From JAITWN01 sp034002745 (GTDB lineage: Bacteria > Pseudomonadota > Gammaproteobacteria > SZUA-140): 64,000 bases of DNA. This document shows, one piece after another, positions 15,078 to 23,473 of this stretch (positions are counted from its first letter, which is position 1; each line of letters opens with the position of its first letter). Made by a program: the position numbers and the translations under genes. A model generated the notes under the pieces. The model was not told where the DNA came from. It made no database searches and saw only the letters and a list, made by a program, of their open reading frames with translations. Where the stretch lies: contig JAVEZY010000003.1 of assembly GCA_034002745.1 (NCBI GenBank), positions 79,546 to 143,545 of the forward strand. Direction: 5' to 3'.

Positions 15078-16268
15078 ATGTCGAAGGGAAAGTTTGAGCG
15101 TACGAAGCCGCATGTGAACGTGGGCACGATTGGTCACGTGGACCACGGGAAGACGACGCTGACGGCGGCGCTGACGAAGGTGATGGCCGAGAAGCATGGC
15201 GGCGAGGTGAAGGCGTACGACCAGATTGACAAGGCGCCGGAAGAGAAGGCGCGCGGCATCACGATTTCGACGAGTCACGTGGAGTATGAGTCGGACAACC
15301 GGCACTACGCGCACGTGGATTGCCCTGGGCACGCTGACTACGTGAAGAACATGATCACGGGTGCGGCGCAGATGGACGGCGCGATTCTGGTTTGTTCGGC
15401 GGCGGATGGCCCGATGCCGCAGACGCGCGAGCACATTCTGCTGGCCCGCCAGGTGGGTGTTCCGTACATTGTGGTGTTCCTGAACAAGGCGGACATGGTT
15501 GACGACGCCGAGCTTCTGGAGCTGGTGGAGATGGAAGTTCGGGAGCTGCTGAGCAGCTACCAGTTTCCTGGCGACGACACGCCGATTGTTCGTGGGTCTG
15601 CGCTGAAGGCGCTGGAAGGCGACCAGAGCGAGATTGGTGTTCCTGCGATTCTGAAGCTGATCGATGAGATGGATCGCTACATTCCGCAGCCTGAGCGCCC
15701 GAAGGATCGTCCGTTCCTGATGCCGATCGAGGACGTGTTCTCGATTTCGGGCCGTGGCACGGTGGTGACGGGTCGCGTCGAGCGCGGCATGGTCAAGGTT
15801 GGCGAGGAAATCGAGATCGTTGGCATTCGTCCGACGACGAAGACGACCTGCACGGGCGTTGAGATGTTCCGCAAGCTGCTGGATCAGGGCGAGGCGGGAG
15901 ACAACGTGGGCATTCTGCTGCGCGGCACGAAGCGCGAGGATGTCGAGCGCGGCCAGGTGCTGTGCAAGCCGGGCTCGATCACGCCGCACACGAATTTCGA
16001 GTGTGAGGTGTATGTTCTGAACAAGGAAGAGGGCGGACGCCACACGCCGTTTTTCAACGGCTACCGTCCGCAGTTCTACTTCCGTACGACGGACGTGACG
16101 GGCGCGTGCGATCTTCCCGAGGGTATCGAGATGGTGATGCCGGGTGACAACGTGAAGATGACGGTAACGCTGATCAACCCGATCGCGATGGAAGAAGGTC
16201 TGCGCTTCGCGATCCGCGAAGGCGGCCGCACCGTCGGCGCGGGTGTGGTGTCGAAGGTGATCAAGTAA
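15078..16268 (+). CDS. tuf: Elongation factor Tu
   Basis: EF-Tu delivers aminoacyl-tRNA to the ribosome with GTP. Full length at 396 residues. G1 motif GHVDHGKT, switch I EEKARGITI, G3 DCPGHADY, G4 NKADM and G5 SALKAL are all present, followed by the two barrel domains. AGGGGAG precedes the ATG. Codon choice is strongly skewed to G-ending codons (GTG, ACG, GCG) compared with the flanking ribosomal genes. Left context (tRNA-Tyr/Gly/Thr) is that of tufB while right context (rpsJ) is that of tufA, so this copy may be an assembly chimera of two near-identical genes. Confidence 0.97.
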   Translation: MSKGKFERTKPHVNVGTIGHVDHGKTTLTAALTKVMAEKHGGEVKAYDQIDKAPEEKARGITISTSHVEYESDNRHYAHVDCPGHADYVKNMITGAAQMDGAILVCSAADGPMPQTREHILLARQVGVPYIVVFLNKADMVDDAELLELVEMEVRELLSSYQFPGDDTPIVRGSALKALEGDQSEIGVPAILKLIDEMDRYIPQPERPKDRPFLMPIEDVFSISGRGTVVTGRVERGMVKVGEEIEIVGIRPTTKTTCTGVEMFRKLLDQGEAGDNVGILLRGTKREDVERGQVLCKPGSITPHTNFECEVYVLNKEEGGRHTPFFNGYRPQFYFRTTDVTGACDLPEGIEMVMPGDNVKMTVTLINPIAMEEGLRFAIREGGRTVGAGVVSKVIK

Positions 16269-16402
16269 GGGAAGAGAGGAAAGGGAGAAGAGTAAAGAGG
16301 AAAGTGATGGACGCGCTCGTGGCGCGCTCGTCGGGCTCTACTCGAAATCCTTCGCTCTTTGCGCTTTCCGTCGCAGCTTAATTGACAGAGTAAAAAACGA
16401 TT
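16269..16402 (+). other. tuf-rpsJ spacer with purine-rich tract
   Basis: The 134-base spacer begins with about 36 nearly all-purine bases (16269-16304) directly after the tuf stop. A TTGACA at 16382-16387 has no matching -10 element. No clear S10 leader hairpin or good ribosome binding site for rpsJ can be seen by eye. Confidence 0.4.
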
Positions 16403-16720
16403 ATGGCAACAACGAGTCAAAGGATCCGGATCCGCCTGAAGGCGTTCGATCATCGCCTGATCGACCAGTCCGCGCGCGAGATCGTGGAGACGGCGAGGCG
16501 TACGGGGGCTCACGTGAAAGGGCCGATTCCGCTGCCGACCCGCAAGGAGCGCTTTACGGTCCTGATCTCTCCGCACGTCAACAAGGACGCGCGTGACCAG
16601 TACGAGATCCGGACGCACAAGCGTCTGCTCGATATCATCGATCCGACCGACAAGACCGTCGATGCCCTGATGAAGCTTGATCTGGCCGCCGGCGTCGACG
16701 TTCAGATCAAACTGCACTGA
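16403..16720 (+). CDS. rpsJ: 30S ribosomal protein S10
   Basis: S10 (105 residues; 103 in E. coli) is a 30S head protein and, as NusE, a transcription antitermination partner of NusB. Family segments RIRLKAFDHRLIDQSA, GPIPLPTRKERFTVL and THKRLLDIIDP are intact. First gene of the S10 operon; the ribosome binding site upstream of the ATG is weak, with only GACAGAG visible. Confidence 0.97.
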   Translation: MATTSQRIRIRLKAFDHRLIDQSAREIVETARRTGAHVKGPIPLPTRKERFTVLISPHVNKDARDQYEIRTHKRLLDIIDPTDKTVDALMKLDLAAGVDVQIKLH

Positions 16721-16752
16721 CGCCTGGGCGGATTGGTCGAGGGAGTTCAGCA

Positions 16753-17403
16753 ATGACTATAGGTGTAGTTGGTCGCAAACATGGTATGACCCGTCTCTTC
16801 ACCGAAGAAGGCGTCTCCGTGCCTGTGACGGTGATCGAGGTCGAACCGAACCGTGTCACTCAGGTGAAGACGGAAGAGGGCGATGGCTATCGCGCCCTTC
16901 AGATCACCACGGGTACGCGTCGGGCGTCGCGTGTAACCAAGCCGATGGCGGGACATTTCGCCAAGGCGGGTACCGCAGCCGGTCGTGGTCTGTGGGAGTT
17001 CCGTCTGGGGGATGGTGAGGGCGAAGGCATCGAGGTCGGTTCCGAAATCGGTGCGGGCATTTTCACTGAAGGACAGCGGGTGGACGTAAGCGGTATCACG
17101 CGAGGCAAGGGCTTCGCCGGTACCATCAAGCGTCACCACTTCGCTGGCCAGGATCGCAGCCATGGCAACTCGCTGTCGCATCGCGTGCCGGGCTCGATCG
17201 GTCAGAACCAGACGCCGGGTCGCGTGTTCAAGGGCAAGAAGATGGCGGGTCATATGGGCGCCGTGCCGCGCAGTGCGCAGAACCTGGAGGTCGTCCGGGT
17301 CGACGCCGAGCGCAATCTGGTCCTGGTGAGGGGTGCGGTTCCTGGTGCGCCGGGCGGCGACGTGATCATCCGTCCCTCGGTCAAGGCGCGTCGGGAGGGA
17401 TGA
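16753..17403 (+). CDS. rplC: 50S ribosomal protein L3
   Basis: L3 (216 residues, about 209 in E. coli) binds 23S rRNA near the 3' end and is needed early in 50S assembly. Recognised by the start GVVGRKHGMTRLF and the conserved loop GSIGQNQTPGRVFKGKKMAG, which carries the glutamine methylated by PrmB in E. coli. Second gene of the S10 operon, 32 bases after rpsJ, with GAGGGAG upstream of the ATG. Confidence 0.97.
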   Translation: MTIGVVGRKHGMTRLFTEEGVSVPVTVIEVEPNRVTQVKTEEGDGYRALQITTGTRRASRVTKPMAGHFAKAGTAAGRGLWEFRLGDGEGEGIEVGSEIGAGIFTEGQRVDVSGITRGKGFAGTIKRHHFAGQDRSHGNSLSHRVPGSIGQNQTPGRVFKGKKMAGHMGAVPRSAQNLEVVRVDAERNLVLVRGAVPGAPGGDVIIRPSVKARREG

Positions 17404-17408
17404 GGCAC

Positions 17409-18017
17409 ATGGATATTCGCATGGTGGGTTCTTCGGGCAGCGTCACCGTTTCCGACGCCAACTTCGGTTGCCCGTTCAACGAGGCACTGGTGCATCAGGT
17501 CGTCACCGCCTACATGGCGGGCGGACGCTCGGGAACGCGCGCGCAGCTGACGCGCGCCGAAGTCCGGGGCGGCGGCATCAAGCCTTGGCGGCAGAAGGGC
17601 AGCGGGCGTGCGCGTGCCGGCAGTATCCGCAGCCCTCTGTGGCGTGGAGGCGGCACGACGTTTGCCGCGGTGCCCGCCAATTATTCGCAGAAGGTCAACC
17701 GCAAGATGTATCGTGCGGCGATGCGCTCGATCCTGTCCGAGCTGCTGCGTCAGGAGCGTCTGCTGGTGGTCGAGGATATCGGCATCAAGGAGCCGAAGAC
17801 CAAGGCGATGGTTGCCCGGCTGGGGGAACTCGGCGTCGAAGGACGCGTGCTGCTGGTGGTCGACGAGATCAGCGAAGCGGTCTATCTGGCGGCCCGTAAT
17901 CTGTACGGAATCGAGGTGATCGATACGGCGTCCGTCGATCCCGTGAGCCTGGTGCGCTTCGACCGGGTCGTGATGGATGCGGCTGCGCTGCGCAAGGTCG
18001 AGGAGCGGCTGGCATGA
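17409..18017 (+). CDS. rplD: 50S ribosomal protein L4
   Basis: L4 (202 residues; 201 in E. coli) lines the exit tunnel and in enterobacteria also represses the S10 operon. The tunnel loop is recognisable as GGGIKPWRQKGSGRARAGS. The ATG at 17409 (MDIRMVG) is preferred since GGAGGG lies 9 bases upstream; an ATG at 17400 overlapping the rplC stop would add three residues. Its stop overlaps rplW (ATGA). Confidence 0.96.
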   Translation: MDIRMVGSSGSVTVSDANFGCPFNEALVHQVVTAYMAGGRSGTRAQLTRAEVRGGGIKPWRQKGSGRARAGSIRSPLWRGGGTTFAAVPANYSQKVNRKMYRAAMRSILSELLRQERLLVVEDIGIKEPKTKAMVARLGELGVEGRVLLVVDEISEAVYLAARNLYGIEVIDTASVDPVSLVRFDRVVMDAAALRKVEERLA

Positions 18018-18310
18018 ACGAAGAGCGTTTGATGAAGATCCTGCTCGCTCCGCATGTGTCGGAGAAGGCAACGACGGCTGCCGACCGGAACAAGCAGTTC
18101 GTGTTCCGCGTGGTACCCGATGCCAACAAGCAGGAGATCAGGAAGGCGGTCGAGCACCTGTTTGCGGTGGAAGTGGACAGCGTACAGGTGGTCAATACGC
18201 CTGGTAAGGCGCGGCGCGTCGGCGCCATCCACGGCCGGCGTTCGGGCTACAAGAAGGCGTACGTCGCCCTCAAGCCGGGCTTCGACATCGATTTCATGGG
18301 GTCGCAGTAA
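18014..18310 (+). CDS. rplW: 50S ribosomal protein L23
   Basis: L23 (98 residues) sits at the tunnel exit, docking trigger factor and SRP. The trigger-factor site region is in FAVEVDSVQVVNT. Family signature LLAPHVSEKAT near the N terminus and the C-terminal GYKKAYVALKPG are intact. Start overlaps the rplD stop by ATGA, so translation is coupled within the S10 operon. Confidence 0.96.
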   Translation: MNEERLMKILLAPHVSEKATTAADRNKQFVFRVVPDANKQEIRKAVEHLFAVEVDSVQVVNTPGKARRVGAIHGRRSGYKKAYVALKPGFDIDFMGSQ

Positions 18311-18340
18311 GCGAGCGGCCCGGAACGGATTGGCTGAAAA

Positions 18341-19168
18341 ATGGCGATCGTAAAGACAAAACCGACGTCCGCAGGGCGGCGCTTCCTGGTGAAGGTGGTC
18401 AACCCCGAGTTGCACAAGGGGGCCCCGCACGCAGCGCTCGTCGAAAGCAAGACGCGCAAGGGTGGTCGTAACAACAACGGCCGCGTGACCGTTCGTCACG
18501 TCGGCGGCGGGCACAAGCAGAACTATCGGATCATCGACTTCAAGCGCGACAAGGACACCATTCCTGCGCGTGTCGAAAGACTGGAGTACGATCCCAACCG
18601 CAGCGCCAATATTGCCCTGCTGTTGTATGCGGATGGAGAGCGGCGCTACATCATCGCGCCCAAGGGCGTGAGCGCGGGAGACGAACTGGTTTCGGGCAGC
18701 GAAGCGCCGATTCGTCGGGGAAACTGCCTCCCCATTCGTAATATTCCGGTCGGAAGCGAGATTCATTGCATCGAGCTGAAGCCGGGTAAAGGGGCTCAGA
18801 TCGCGCGCAGCGCTGGCGCCTCGGCCCAGCTGGTAGCCCGCGAAGGTCGCTACGCCATCGTCCGCCTGCGTTCGGGCGAGATGCGCCGGATTCTGGTCGA
18901 TTGCCGTGCGACGCTCGGCGAGGTCGGCAACTCCGAGCATGGCCTGCGCTCGCTCGGCAAGGCAGGTGCGAAGCGCTGGCTCGGTGTCCGCCCGACGGTG
19001 CGAGGCGTGGCCATGAACCCGGTCGATCATCCGCACGGTGGTGGCGAAGGACGTACCTCCGGTGGGCGGCATCCGGTGAGCCCGTGGGGCAAGCCGACCA
19101 AGGGGCACAAGACGCGCAACAACAAGCGTACTGGCAGCATGATCGTGCGCCGGCGCAAGGCGAAGTAA
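18341..19168 (+). CDS. rplB: 50S ribosomal protein L2
   Basis: L2 (275 residues; 273 in E. coli) supports subunit joining and the peptidyl transferase centre. Signature segments are GGRNNNGRVTVRHVGGGHK, RSGEMRRI and the C-terminal MNPVDHPHGGGEGR, which contains the conserved His of the peptidyl transferase region. It lies 30 bases after rplW in the S10 operon. Confidence 0.97.
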   Translation: MAIVKTKPTSAGRRFLVKVVNPELHKGAPHAALVESKTRKGGRNNNGRVTVRHVGGGHKQNYRIIDFKRDKDTIPARVERLEYDPNRSANIALLLYADGERRYIIAPKGVSAGDELVSGSEAPIRRGNCLPIRNIPVGSEIHCIELKPGKGAQIARSAGASAQLVAREGRYAIVRLRSGEMRRILVDCRATLGEVGNSEHGLRSLGKAGAKRWLGVRPTVRGVAMNPVDHPHGGGEGRTSGGRHPVSPWGKPTKGHKTRNNKRTGSMIVRRRKAK

Positions 19169-19183
19169 GTGAGAGGTTGAGAG

Positions 19184-19456
19184 ATGCCACGTTCAGTCAA
19201 GAAGGGACCGTTCGTCGATCTGCACCTGATGAAGAAGGTGGATCAGGCGGTTGCCGAGAACAGCAGGCGGCCCATCAAGACCTGGTCCCGGCGTTCGATG
19301 GTGCTTCCCGACATGGTCGGTCTGACCATTGCGGTGCACAACGGTCGTCAGCATGTCCCCGTGCTGGTCACCGAGAACATGGTCGGTCACAAGCTGGGTG
19401 AATTCGCCGCGACGCGCACCTTCAAGGGTCATGTCGCGGACAAGAAGACGAGGTAA
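19184..19456 (+). CDS. rpsS: 30S ribosomal protein S19
   Basis: S19 (90 residues, 92 in E. coli) is a 30S head protein that touches tRNA and intersubunit bridges. Recognised by MPRSVKKGPFVDLHL, KTWSRRSMVLPDMVGLTI and GEFAATRTFKGH. It lies 15 bases after rplB with GAGAGG upstream of the ATG. Standard S10 operon position. Confidence 0.97.
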   Translation: MPRSVKKGPFVDLHLMKKVDQAVAENSRRPIKTWSRRSMVLPDMVGLTIAVHNGRQHVPVLVTENMVGHKLGEFAATRTFKGHVADKKTR

Positions 19457-19465
19457 GGCGGAAAC

Positions 19466-19798
19466 ATGGAAACGATCGCCAAGCGCAGAAACGCAGACAT
19501 CTCGGCTCAGAAGTGCCGGCTGGTCGCTGACCAGGTCCGTGGACTCCCTGTGGGTAACGCACTGAACGTTCTGACGTTCAGCCGCAAGAAGGCCGCATTG
19601 CTGGTCAAGAAGGTGCTCGAGTCGGCCATTGCCAACGCCGAGCACAACGACGGCGCCGACATCGACGAACTCAAGGTGTCCAGGATCTACGTGGACGAGG
19701 GTCCGACGCAGAAGCGTTTCCGGGCGCGTGCCAAGGGTCGCGGCAACAGGATCATGAAGCGCAGCAGCCACATCACCGTGGCCGTCAGCGACAAGTAG
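19466..19798 (+). CDS. rplV: 50S ribosomal protein L22
   Basis: L22 (110 residues, as in E. coli) extends a hairpin into the exit tunnel and can host macrolide-resistance mutations. The hairpin is seen as VDEGPTQKRFRARAKGRGN; the N-terminal helix reads SAQKCRLVADQVRG. It follows rpsS by 9 bases and precedes rpsC in the S10 operon. Confidence 0.96.
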   Translation: METIAKRRNADISAQKCRLVADQVRGLPVGNALNVLTFSRKKAALLVKKVLESAIANAEHNDGADIDELKVSRIYVDEGPTQKRFRARAKGRGNRIMKRSSHITVAVSDK

Positions 19799-19815
19799 AC
19801 GGGAAGAGAGACGTC

Positions 19816-20502
19816 ATGGGTCAGAAAGTACATCCAACGGGTATTCGACTCGGCATCGTCAAGGACTGGACGTCCAAGTGGTATGCCAATGCGAAGGACT
19901 ACCCCGACTACCTGCTGACGGATCTGCGGGTTCGCGAGTTTCTGAAGAAGAAGCTGTCGCAGGCGTCGGTGAGCCGCATCCAGATCGAGCGGCCGGCGCG
20001 CAACGCGCACATCACCATCCAGACCGCGCGTCCGGGCATGGTGATCGGCAAGAAGGGTGAGGACATCGAGAAGCTGCGTCGCGACGTCACGGCGATGATG
20101 GGTATTCGGGATGTGCGGATCAACATCGAGGAAATCCGCAAGCCCGAGCTCGACGCCCAGCTGGTCGCCGAAAGCATTGCGCAGCAGATTGAAAGGCGCA
20201 TCATGTATCGCCGCGCGATGAAGCGCGCCGTGACCAACACGATGCGGCTCGGGGCCCAGGGCATCCGGGTCAACCTGGCCGGCCGCCTGAACGGAGCGGA
20301 GATCGCCCGCAGCGAGTGGTATCGCGAGGGTCGCGTGCCGCTGCATACGCTGCGCGCGGACATCGATTACGGGTTCACCGAGGCGAGCACGCCCTCGGGC
20401 CAGATCGGCGTTAAGGTCTGGGTGTTCAAGGGCGAGGTCTTCGATCGTGGCGCTCAGCAGGATACGGGTGTGTCCGGCGACGGCAAGGCCGAGGCCGTTT
20501 GA
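19816..20502 (+). CDS. rpsC: 30S ribosomal protein S3
   Basis: S3 (228 residues; 233 in E. coli) lines the mRNA entry channel and has helicase-like activity with S4. It opens GQKVHPTGIRLGIVKDW, and has a KH domain (GMVIGKKGEDIEKL, with the GxxG loop GKKG). The C-terminal half ends in a short acidic-basic tail. It follows rplV by 17 bases. Confidence 0.97.
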   Translation: MGQKVHPTGIRLGIVKDWTSKWYANAKDYPDYLLTDLRVREFLKKKLSQASVSRIQIERPARNAHITIQTARPGMVIGKKGEDIEKLRRDVTAMMGIRDVRINIEEIRKPELDAQLVAESIAQQIERRIMYRRAMKRAVTNTMRLGAQGIRVNLAGRLNGAEIARSEWYREGRVPLHTLRADIDYGFTEASTPSGQIGVKVWVFKGEVFDRGAQQDTGVSGDGKAEAV

Positions 20503-20519
20503 TTTAGTGGAGAATCGGT

Positions 20520-20933
20520 ATGCTTCAGCCTAAGAGGACCAAGTACCGCAAGCAGCACAAGGGACGGAACCGCGGTTCCGCCACCAGCGGCGCGGATGTG
20601 AGCTTCGGGGAGTACGGTCTGAAGACCGTCGACCGCGGCCGCATCACCGCCCGCCAGATCGAGGCTGCGCGTCGCGCGATGACCCGTCACGTGAAGCGTG
20701 GCGGCAAGGTGTGGATCCGGGTATTCCCCGACAAGCCGGTGACCAAGAAGCCGATTGAAGTTCGCATGGGCAAGGGCAAGGGCAACGTCGAATACTGGGT
20801 CGCGCTGACGCAGCCGGGCCGGGTTCTGTATGAGATGGCCGGCGTGCCCGAGTCGGTAGCGCGCGAGGCTTTCCGTCTGGCCGCCGCCAAGCTGCCGGTG
20901 AAGACGACATTCGTTACGCGGACAATACTATGA
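20520..20933 (+). CDS. rplP: 50S ribosomal protein L16
   Basis: L16 (137 residues; 136 in E. coli) binds near the A and P site tRNA elbows and is a late 50S assembly protein. It opens MLQPKRTKYRKQHKGRNRG. GSATSGADVSFGEYGL and the loop KPIEVRMGKGKGNVEYW, with an arginine hydroxylated by YcfD in E. coli, are typical. The stop overlaps rpmC by ATGA. Confidence 0.97.
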   Translation: MLQPKRTKYRKQHKGRNRGSATSGADVSFGEYGLKTVDRGRITARQIEAARRAMTRHVKRGGKVWIRVFPDKPVTKKPIEVRMGKGKGNVEYWVALTQPGRVLYEMAGVPESVAREAFRLAAAKLPVKTTFVTRTIL

Positions 20934-21133
20934 CTAAGGGAAGTGAGCTGAAGAAGAAGACGGCGCCCGAGCTTCATCGGGAGCTGCTCGATCTTCTGCG
21001 CGAGCAGTTCAACCTGCGCATGCAGAAGGGCACCGGACAGCTGGGTCAGCCGCACCGGATGAAGGAAGTGCGCCGCGATATCGCGCGCATTCGCACCGTG
21101 ATGAATGAGCAGAGGAAGGTCGAAGCGTCATGA
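20930..21133 (+). CDS. rpmC: 50S ribosomal protein L29
   Basis: L29 (67 residues; 63 in E. coli) is a two-helix protein by the tunnel exit, next to L23. It shows the family pattern ELHRELLDLLREQFNLRMQ and VRRDIARIRTVMNEQ. Both ends are translationally coupled: the start overlaps the rplP stop and the stop overlaps the rpsQ start. Confidence 0.96.
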   Translation: MTKGSELKKKTAPELHRELLDLLREQFNLRMQKGTGQLGQPHRMKEVRRDIARIRTVMNEQRKVEAS

Positions 21134-21396
21134 CCGAAGTGGCCGAGACGGTACGCACGATCACCGGACGTGTGATCAGCGACAAGATGGACAAGACGAT
21201 CACGGTGCTCGTCGAGCGGCGCGTTCCTCACCCGATCTATCGGAAATACGTGCGACGTTCGACCAAGCTGCACGCCCATGACGAGGCCAATGAGTGCCGC
21301 GAGGGCGATACGGTGGTGATCGAGCAGTCGCGTCCGCTGTCCAAGACGAAGTCCTGGCGCCTGGTGAAGGTCATCGGCCGCGCTGAAGGGGTTTAA
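21130..21396 (+). CDS. rpsQ: 30S ribosomal protein S17
   Basis: S17 (88 residues; 84 in E. coli) is an early-binding OB-fold protein on helix 11 of 16S rRNA. The core TGRVISDKMDKTITVLVERR, HPIYRKYVRRSTKLHAHDE and RPLSKTKSWRLV match the family. Last gene of the S10 operon, overlapping rpmC; the spc operon follows after 26 bases without an obvious terminator. Confidence 0.96.
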   Translation: MTEVAETVRTITGRVISDKMDKTITVLVERRVPHPIYRKYVRRSTKLHAHDEANECREGDTVVIEQSRPLSKTKSWRLVKVIGRAEGV

Positions 21397-21422
21397 GGCG
21401 TTAGGAGCCTGGAGACGGTACG

Positions 21423-21791
21423 ATGATTCAGATGCAGACGAGACTCGAGGTCGCGGACAACAGTGGTGCCCGCGAACTGATGTGCATCAAGGTGCTGGGC
21501 GGATCGAAGCGCAGGTACGCCGGTATTGGTGACATTATCAAGGTGAGCGTCAAGGAAGCGATTCCGCGCGGAAAGGTGAAGAAGGGCGAGGTTTACGACG
21601 CCGTGGTCGTGCGCACCCGCAAGGGCATCAGGCGTCCGGACGGCTCGGTCATCCGCTTCGATACGAATGCCGCTGTGCTGCTCAACAACCAGAAGCAGCC
21701 GATCGGCACCCGCATCTTTGGGCCGGTGACGCGCGAGCTTCGCGGCGATCAGTTCATGAAGATCATTTCGCTTGCGCCGGAAGTGCTGTAA
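21423..21791 (+). CDS. rplN: 50S ribosomal protein L14
   Basis: L14 (122 residues; 123 in E. coli) forms an intersubunit bridge and is the site where the silencing factor RsfS docks. Signature MIQMQTRLEVADNSGARELM and GSVIRFDTNAAVLLNNQKQP are intact, as is the C-terminal FMKIISLAPEVL. First gene of the spc section, 26 bases after rpsQ. Confidence 0.97.
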   Translation: MIQMQTRLEVADNSGARELMCIKVLGGSKRRYAGIGDIIKVSVKEAIPRGKVKKGEVYDAVVVRTRKGIRRPDGSVIRFDTNAAVLLNNQKQPIGTRIFGPVTRELRGDQFMKIISLAPEVL

Positions 21792-21815
21792 CGGCGAGCG
21801 GCGCGGAGAGCAGGC

Positions 21816-22133
21816 ATGAGAAAGATTAGGAAGGACGACGACGTGGTCGTCACCGCTGGAAAGGACAAGGGCAAGCGGGGCACGGTGGTGCGCGTGCTGG
21901 AGAACGATCTCGTGGTCGTCCAGAACGTGAACATGGTGAAGCGGCATACGCGCGCCAATCCGAACCGTGGCGTAGCCGGCGGGATCATCGAGAAGGAGGC
22001 GCCGATTCACGTGTCGAACGTGGCGCACTTCAACCCGGTTACCAAGAAGGCCGACCGCGTCGGCTTCCGGTTGCTGGAGGATGGGCGCAAGGTGCGCTTT
22101 TTCAAGTCGAACGGCGAAGTTCTGGACACCTGA
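21816..22133 (+). CDS. rplX: 50S ribosomal protein L24
   Basis: L24 (105 residues; 104 in E. coli) is an assembly initiator protein of the 50S subunit. The KOW motif is visible in DDDVVVTAGKDKGKRGTVVR, and NVNMVKRHTRANP is the typical mid-section. It lies 24 bases after rplN and 5 bases before rplE. Confidence 0.96.
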   Translation: MRKIRKDDDVVVTAGKDKGKRGTVVRVLENDLVVVQNVNMVKRHTRANPNRGVAGGIIEKEAPIHVSNVAHFNPVTKKADRVGFRLLEDGRKVRFFKSNGEVLDT

Positions 22134-22138
22134 CGGTT

Positions 22139-22678
22139 ATGGCTAGACTCAAGGAACATTACAGGCAGGCGGTGGTACCGCAGCTCATGCAGCGCTTCAG
22201 CTATGATAGCGTCATGCAGGTGCCGCGCATCGTCAAGATCACCCTGAACATGGGGCTCGGCGAGGCCGTCGGTGACAAGAAGATCATCGAGCACGCCATG
22301 GGCGATATGCAGAAGATCTGCGGCCAGAAGCCGGTGGTGACGCTGGCGCGCAACTCGATCGCGGGTTTCAAGATTCGCGACGGCTGGCCCATCGGCTGCA
22401 AAGTTACCCTGCGCCGTGAGATCATGTACGAGTTTCTCGATCGCCTGATCAACGTTGCGATTCCGCGTATCCGCGACTTCCGCGGCCTGAACGGGCGCGC
22501 GTTCGACGGACGCGGCAACTACAGCATGGGCGTGAGGGAGCAGATCATTTTCCCGGAGATCGACTACGACAAGATCGATGTGCTCCGGGGGATGGACATC
22601 ACCATCACGACCAGCGCACGCACCGACGAGGAAGCGCGGGCACTGCTCGAATCTTTCAGCTTCCCGTTCAGGAACTGA
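22139..22678 (+). CDS. rplE: 50S ribosomal protein L5
   Basis: L5 (179 residues, equal to E. coli) binds 5S rRNA and touches P-site tRNA. The segments VPRIVKITLNMGLGEA, GQKPVVTLARNSIAGFKIR and YSMGVREQIIFPEIDYDKI are characteristic. It starts 5 bases after rplX and is followed by rpsN after 9 bases. Confidence 0.97.
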   Translation: MARLKEHYRQAVVPQLMQRFSYDSVMQVPRIVKITLNMGLGEAVGDKKIIEHAMGDMQKICGQKPVVTLARNSIAGFKIRDGWPIGCKVTLRREIMYEFLDRLINVAIPRIRDFRGLNGRAFDGRGNYSMGVREQIIFPEIDYDKIDVLRGMDITITTSARTDEEARALLESFSFPFRN

Positions 22679-22687
22679 GGTAGGACA

Positions 22688-22993
22688 ATGGCCAAGAAGT
22701 CGATGATCAATCGGGATGTCAAGCGGCGCGAGCTGGTCGACAAGTACGCTGCCAAGCGGCGCGAGCTGAAGAAGCAGCTTCTCGACCCGAAGATCGGCGA
22801 GGATGAGCGTGCCGAGGCGTGGCGCAAGTTCCACTCGCTGCCCCGTGACTCCAGCCGCTCGCGCATTCGCAACCGCTGCCAGCTGACTGGAAGGCCTCAC
22901 GGGTATTACCGCAAGTTCGGCCTGGCCCGCAACAAGCTGCGCGAAGCAGCCATGCGCGGCGATGTGCCGGGCCTGGTGAAGGCGAGCTGGTAA
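22688..22993 (+). CDS. rpsN: 30S ribosomal protein S14
   Basis: S14 (101 residues) is the long form lacking the four-cysteine zinc motif, as in E. coli. Conserved stretches are AKKSMINRDVKRRELVDKYA, PRDSSRSRIRNRCQLTGRP and FGLARNKLREAAMRGDVPG. It has the normal spc order between rplE and rpsH and starts with AGGTAGG upstream. Confidence 0.97.
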   Translation: MAKKSMINRDVKRRELVDKYAAKRRELKKQLLDPKIGEDERAEAWRKFHSLPRDSSRSRIRNRCQLTGRPHGYYRKFGLARNKLREAAMRGDVPGLVKASW

Positions 22994-23068
22994 GGACCGA
23001 ACCGACGCTCGCCGGACGTCTCCGACGCGGCTTCGAGCGGCGCAACTCTTAAACTGGTTGATTTGCAT

Positions 23069-23464
23069 ATGACAATGACTGATCCAATCGCCGACATGCT
23101 CACCCGCATCCGCAATGCACAGCGGAACGAAAGAGCGCAGGTGTCGATGCCGGCGTCAAAGATGAAGGCGTCGATCGCCGCCGTGCTGAAGGACGAGGGC
23201 TACATTTTGGGCTTCAACGTCGAGCAGCAGGACGGCAAGGATGTTCTGGTGATCGACCTCAAGTACTACCAGGGTAAGCCGGTAATCAGCAGCCTGAAGC
23301 GGGTAAGCCGCCCCGGCTTGCGGATTTACAAGGGCCGCAGCGAAGTGCCGCGCGTGATGGGTGGGCTCGGCATTGCTGTGGTGAGCACCTCGGCCGGCGT
23401 CATGACGGATCGCGCGGCGCGCGCGGCCGGTCATGGCGGTGAAGTGATCTGCTACGTTTCCTGA
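23069..23464 (+). CDS. rpsH: 30S ribosomal protein S8
   Basis: S8 (131 residues; 130 in E. coli) binds the central domain of 16S rRNA and, in E. coli, represses the spc operon. Recognised by MTDPIADMLTRIRNAQRN, and the C-terminal GGLGIAVVSTSAGVMTDRAA. The ATG at 23069 fits the family N terminus; a TTG two codons earlier and an ATG two codons later are alternatives. Only a weak GGTTGA precedes it. Confidence 0.96.
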   Translation: MTMTDPIADMLTRIRNAQRNERAQVSMPASKMKASIAAVLKDEGYILGFNVEQQDGKDVLVIDLKYYQGKPVISSLKRVSRPGLRIYKGRSEVPRVMGGLGIAVVSTSAGVMTDRAARAAGHGGEVICYVS

Positions 23465-23473
23465 CGAGTCGCC

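Noticed and set aside
16269..16402. S10 operon leader regulated by L4
   Set aside because: No clear hairpin resembling the E. coli leader could be drawn, and the spacer may itself be an assembly join.
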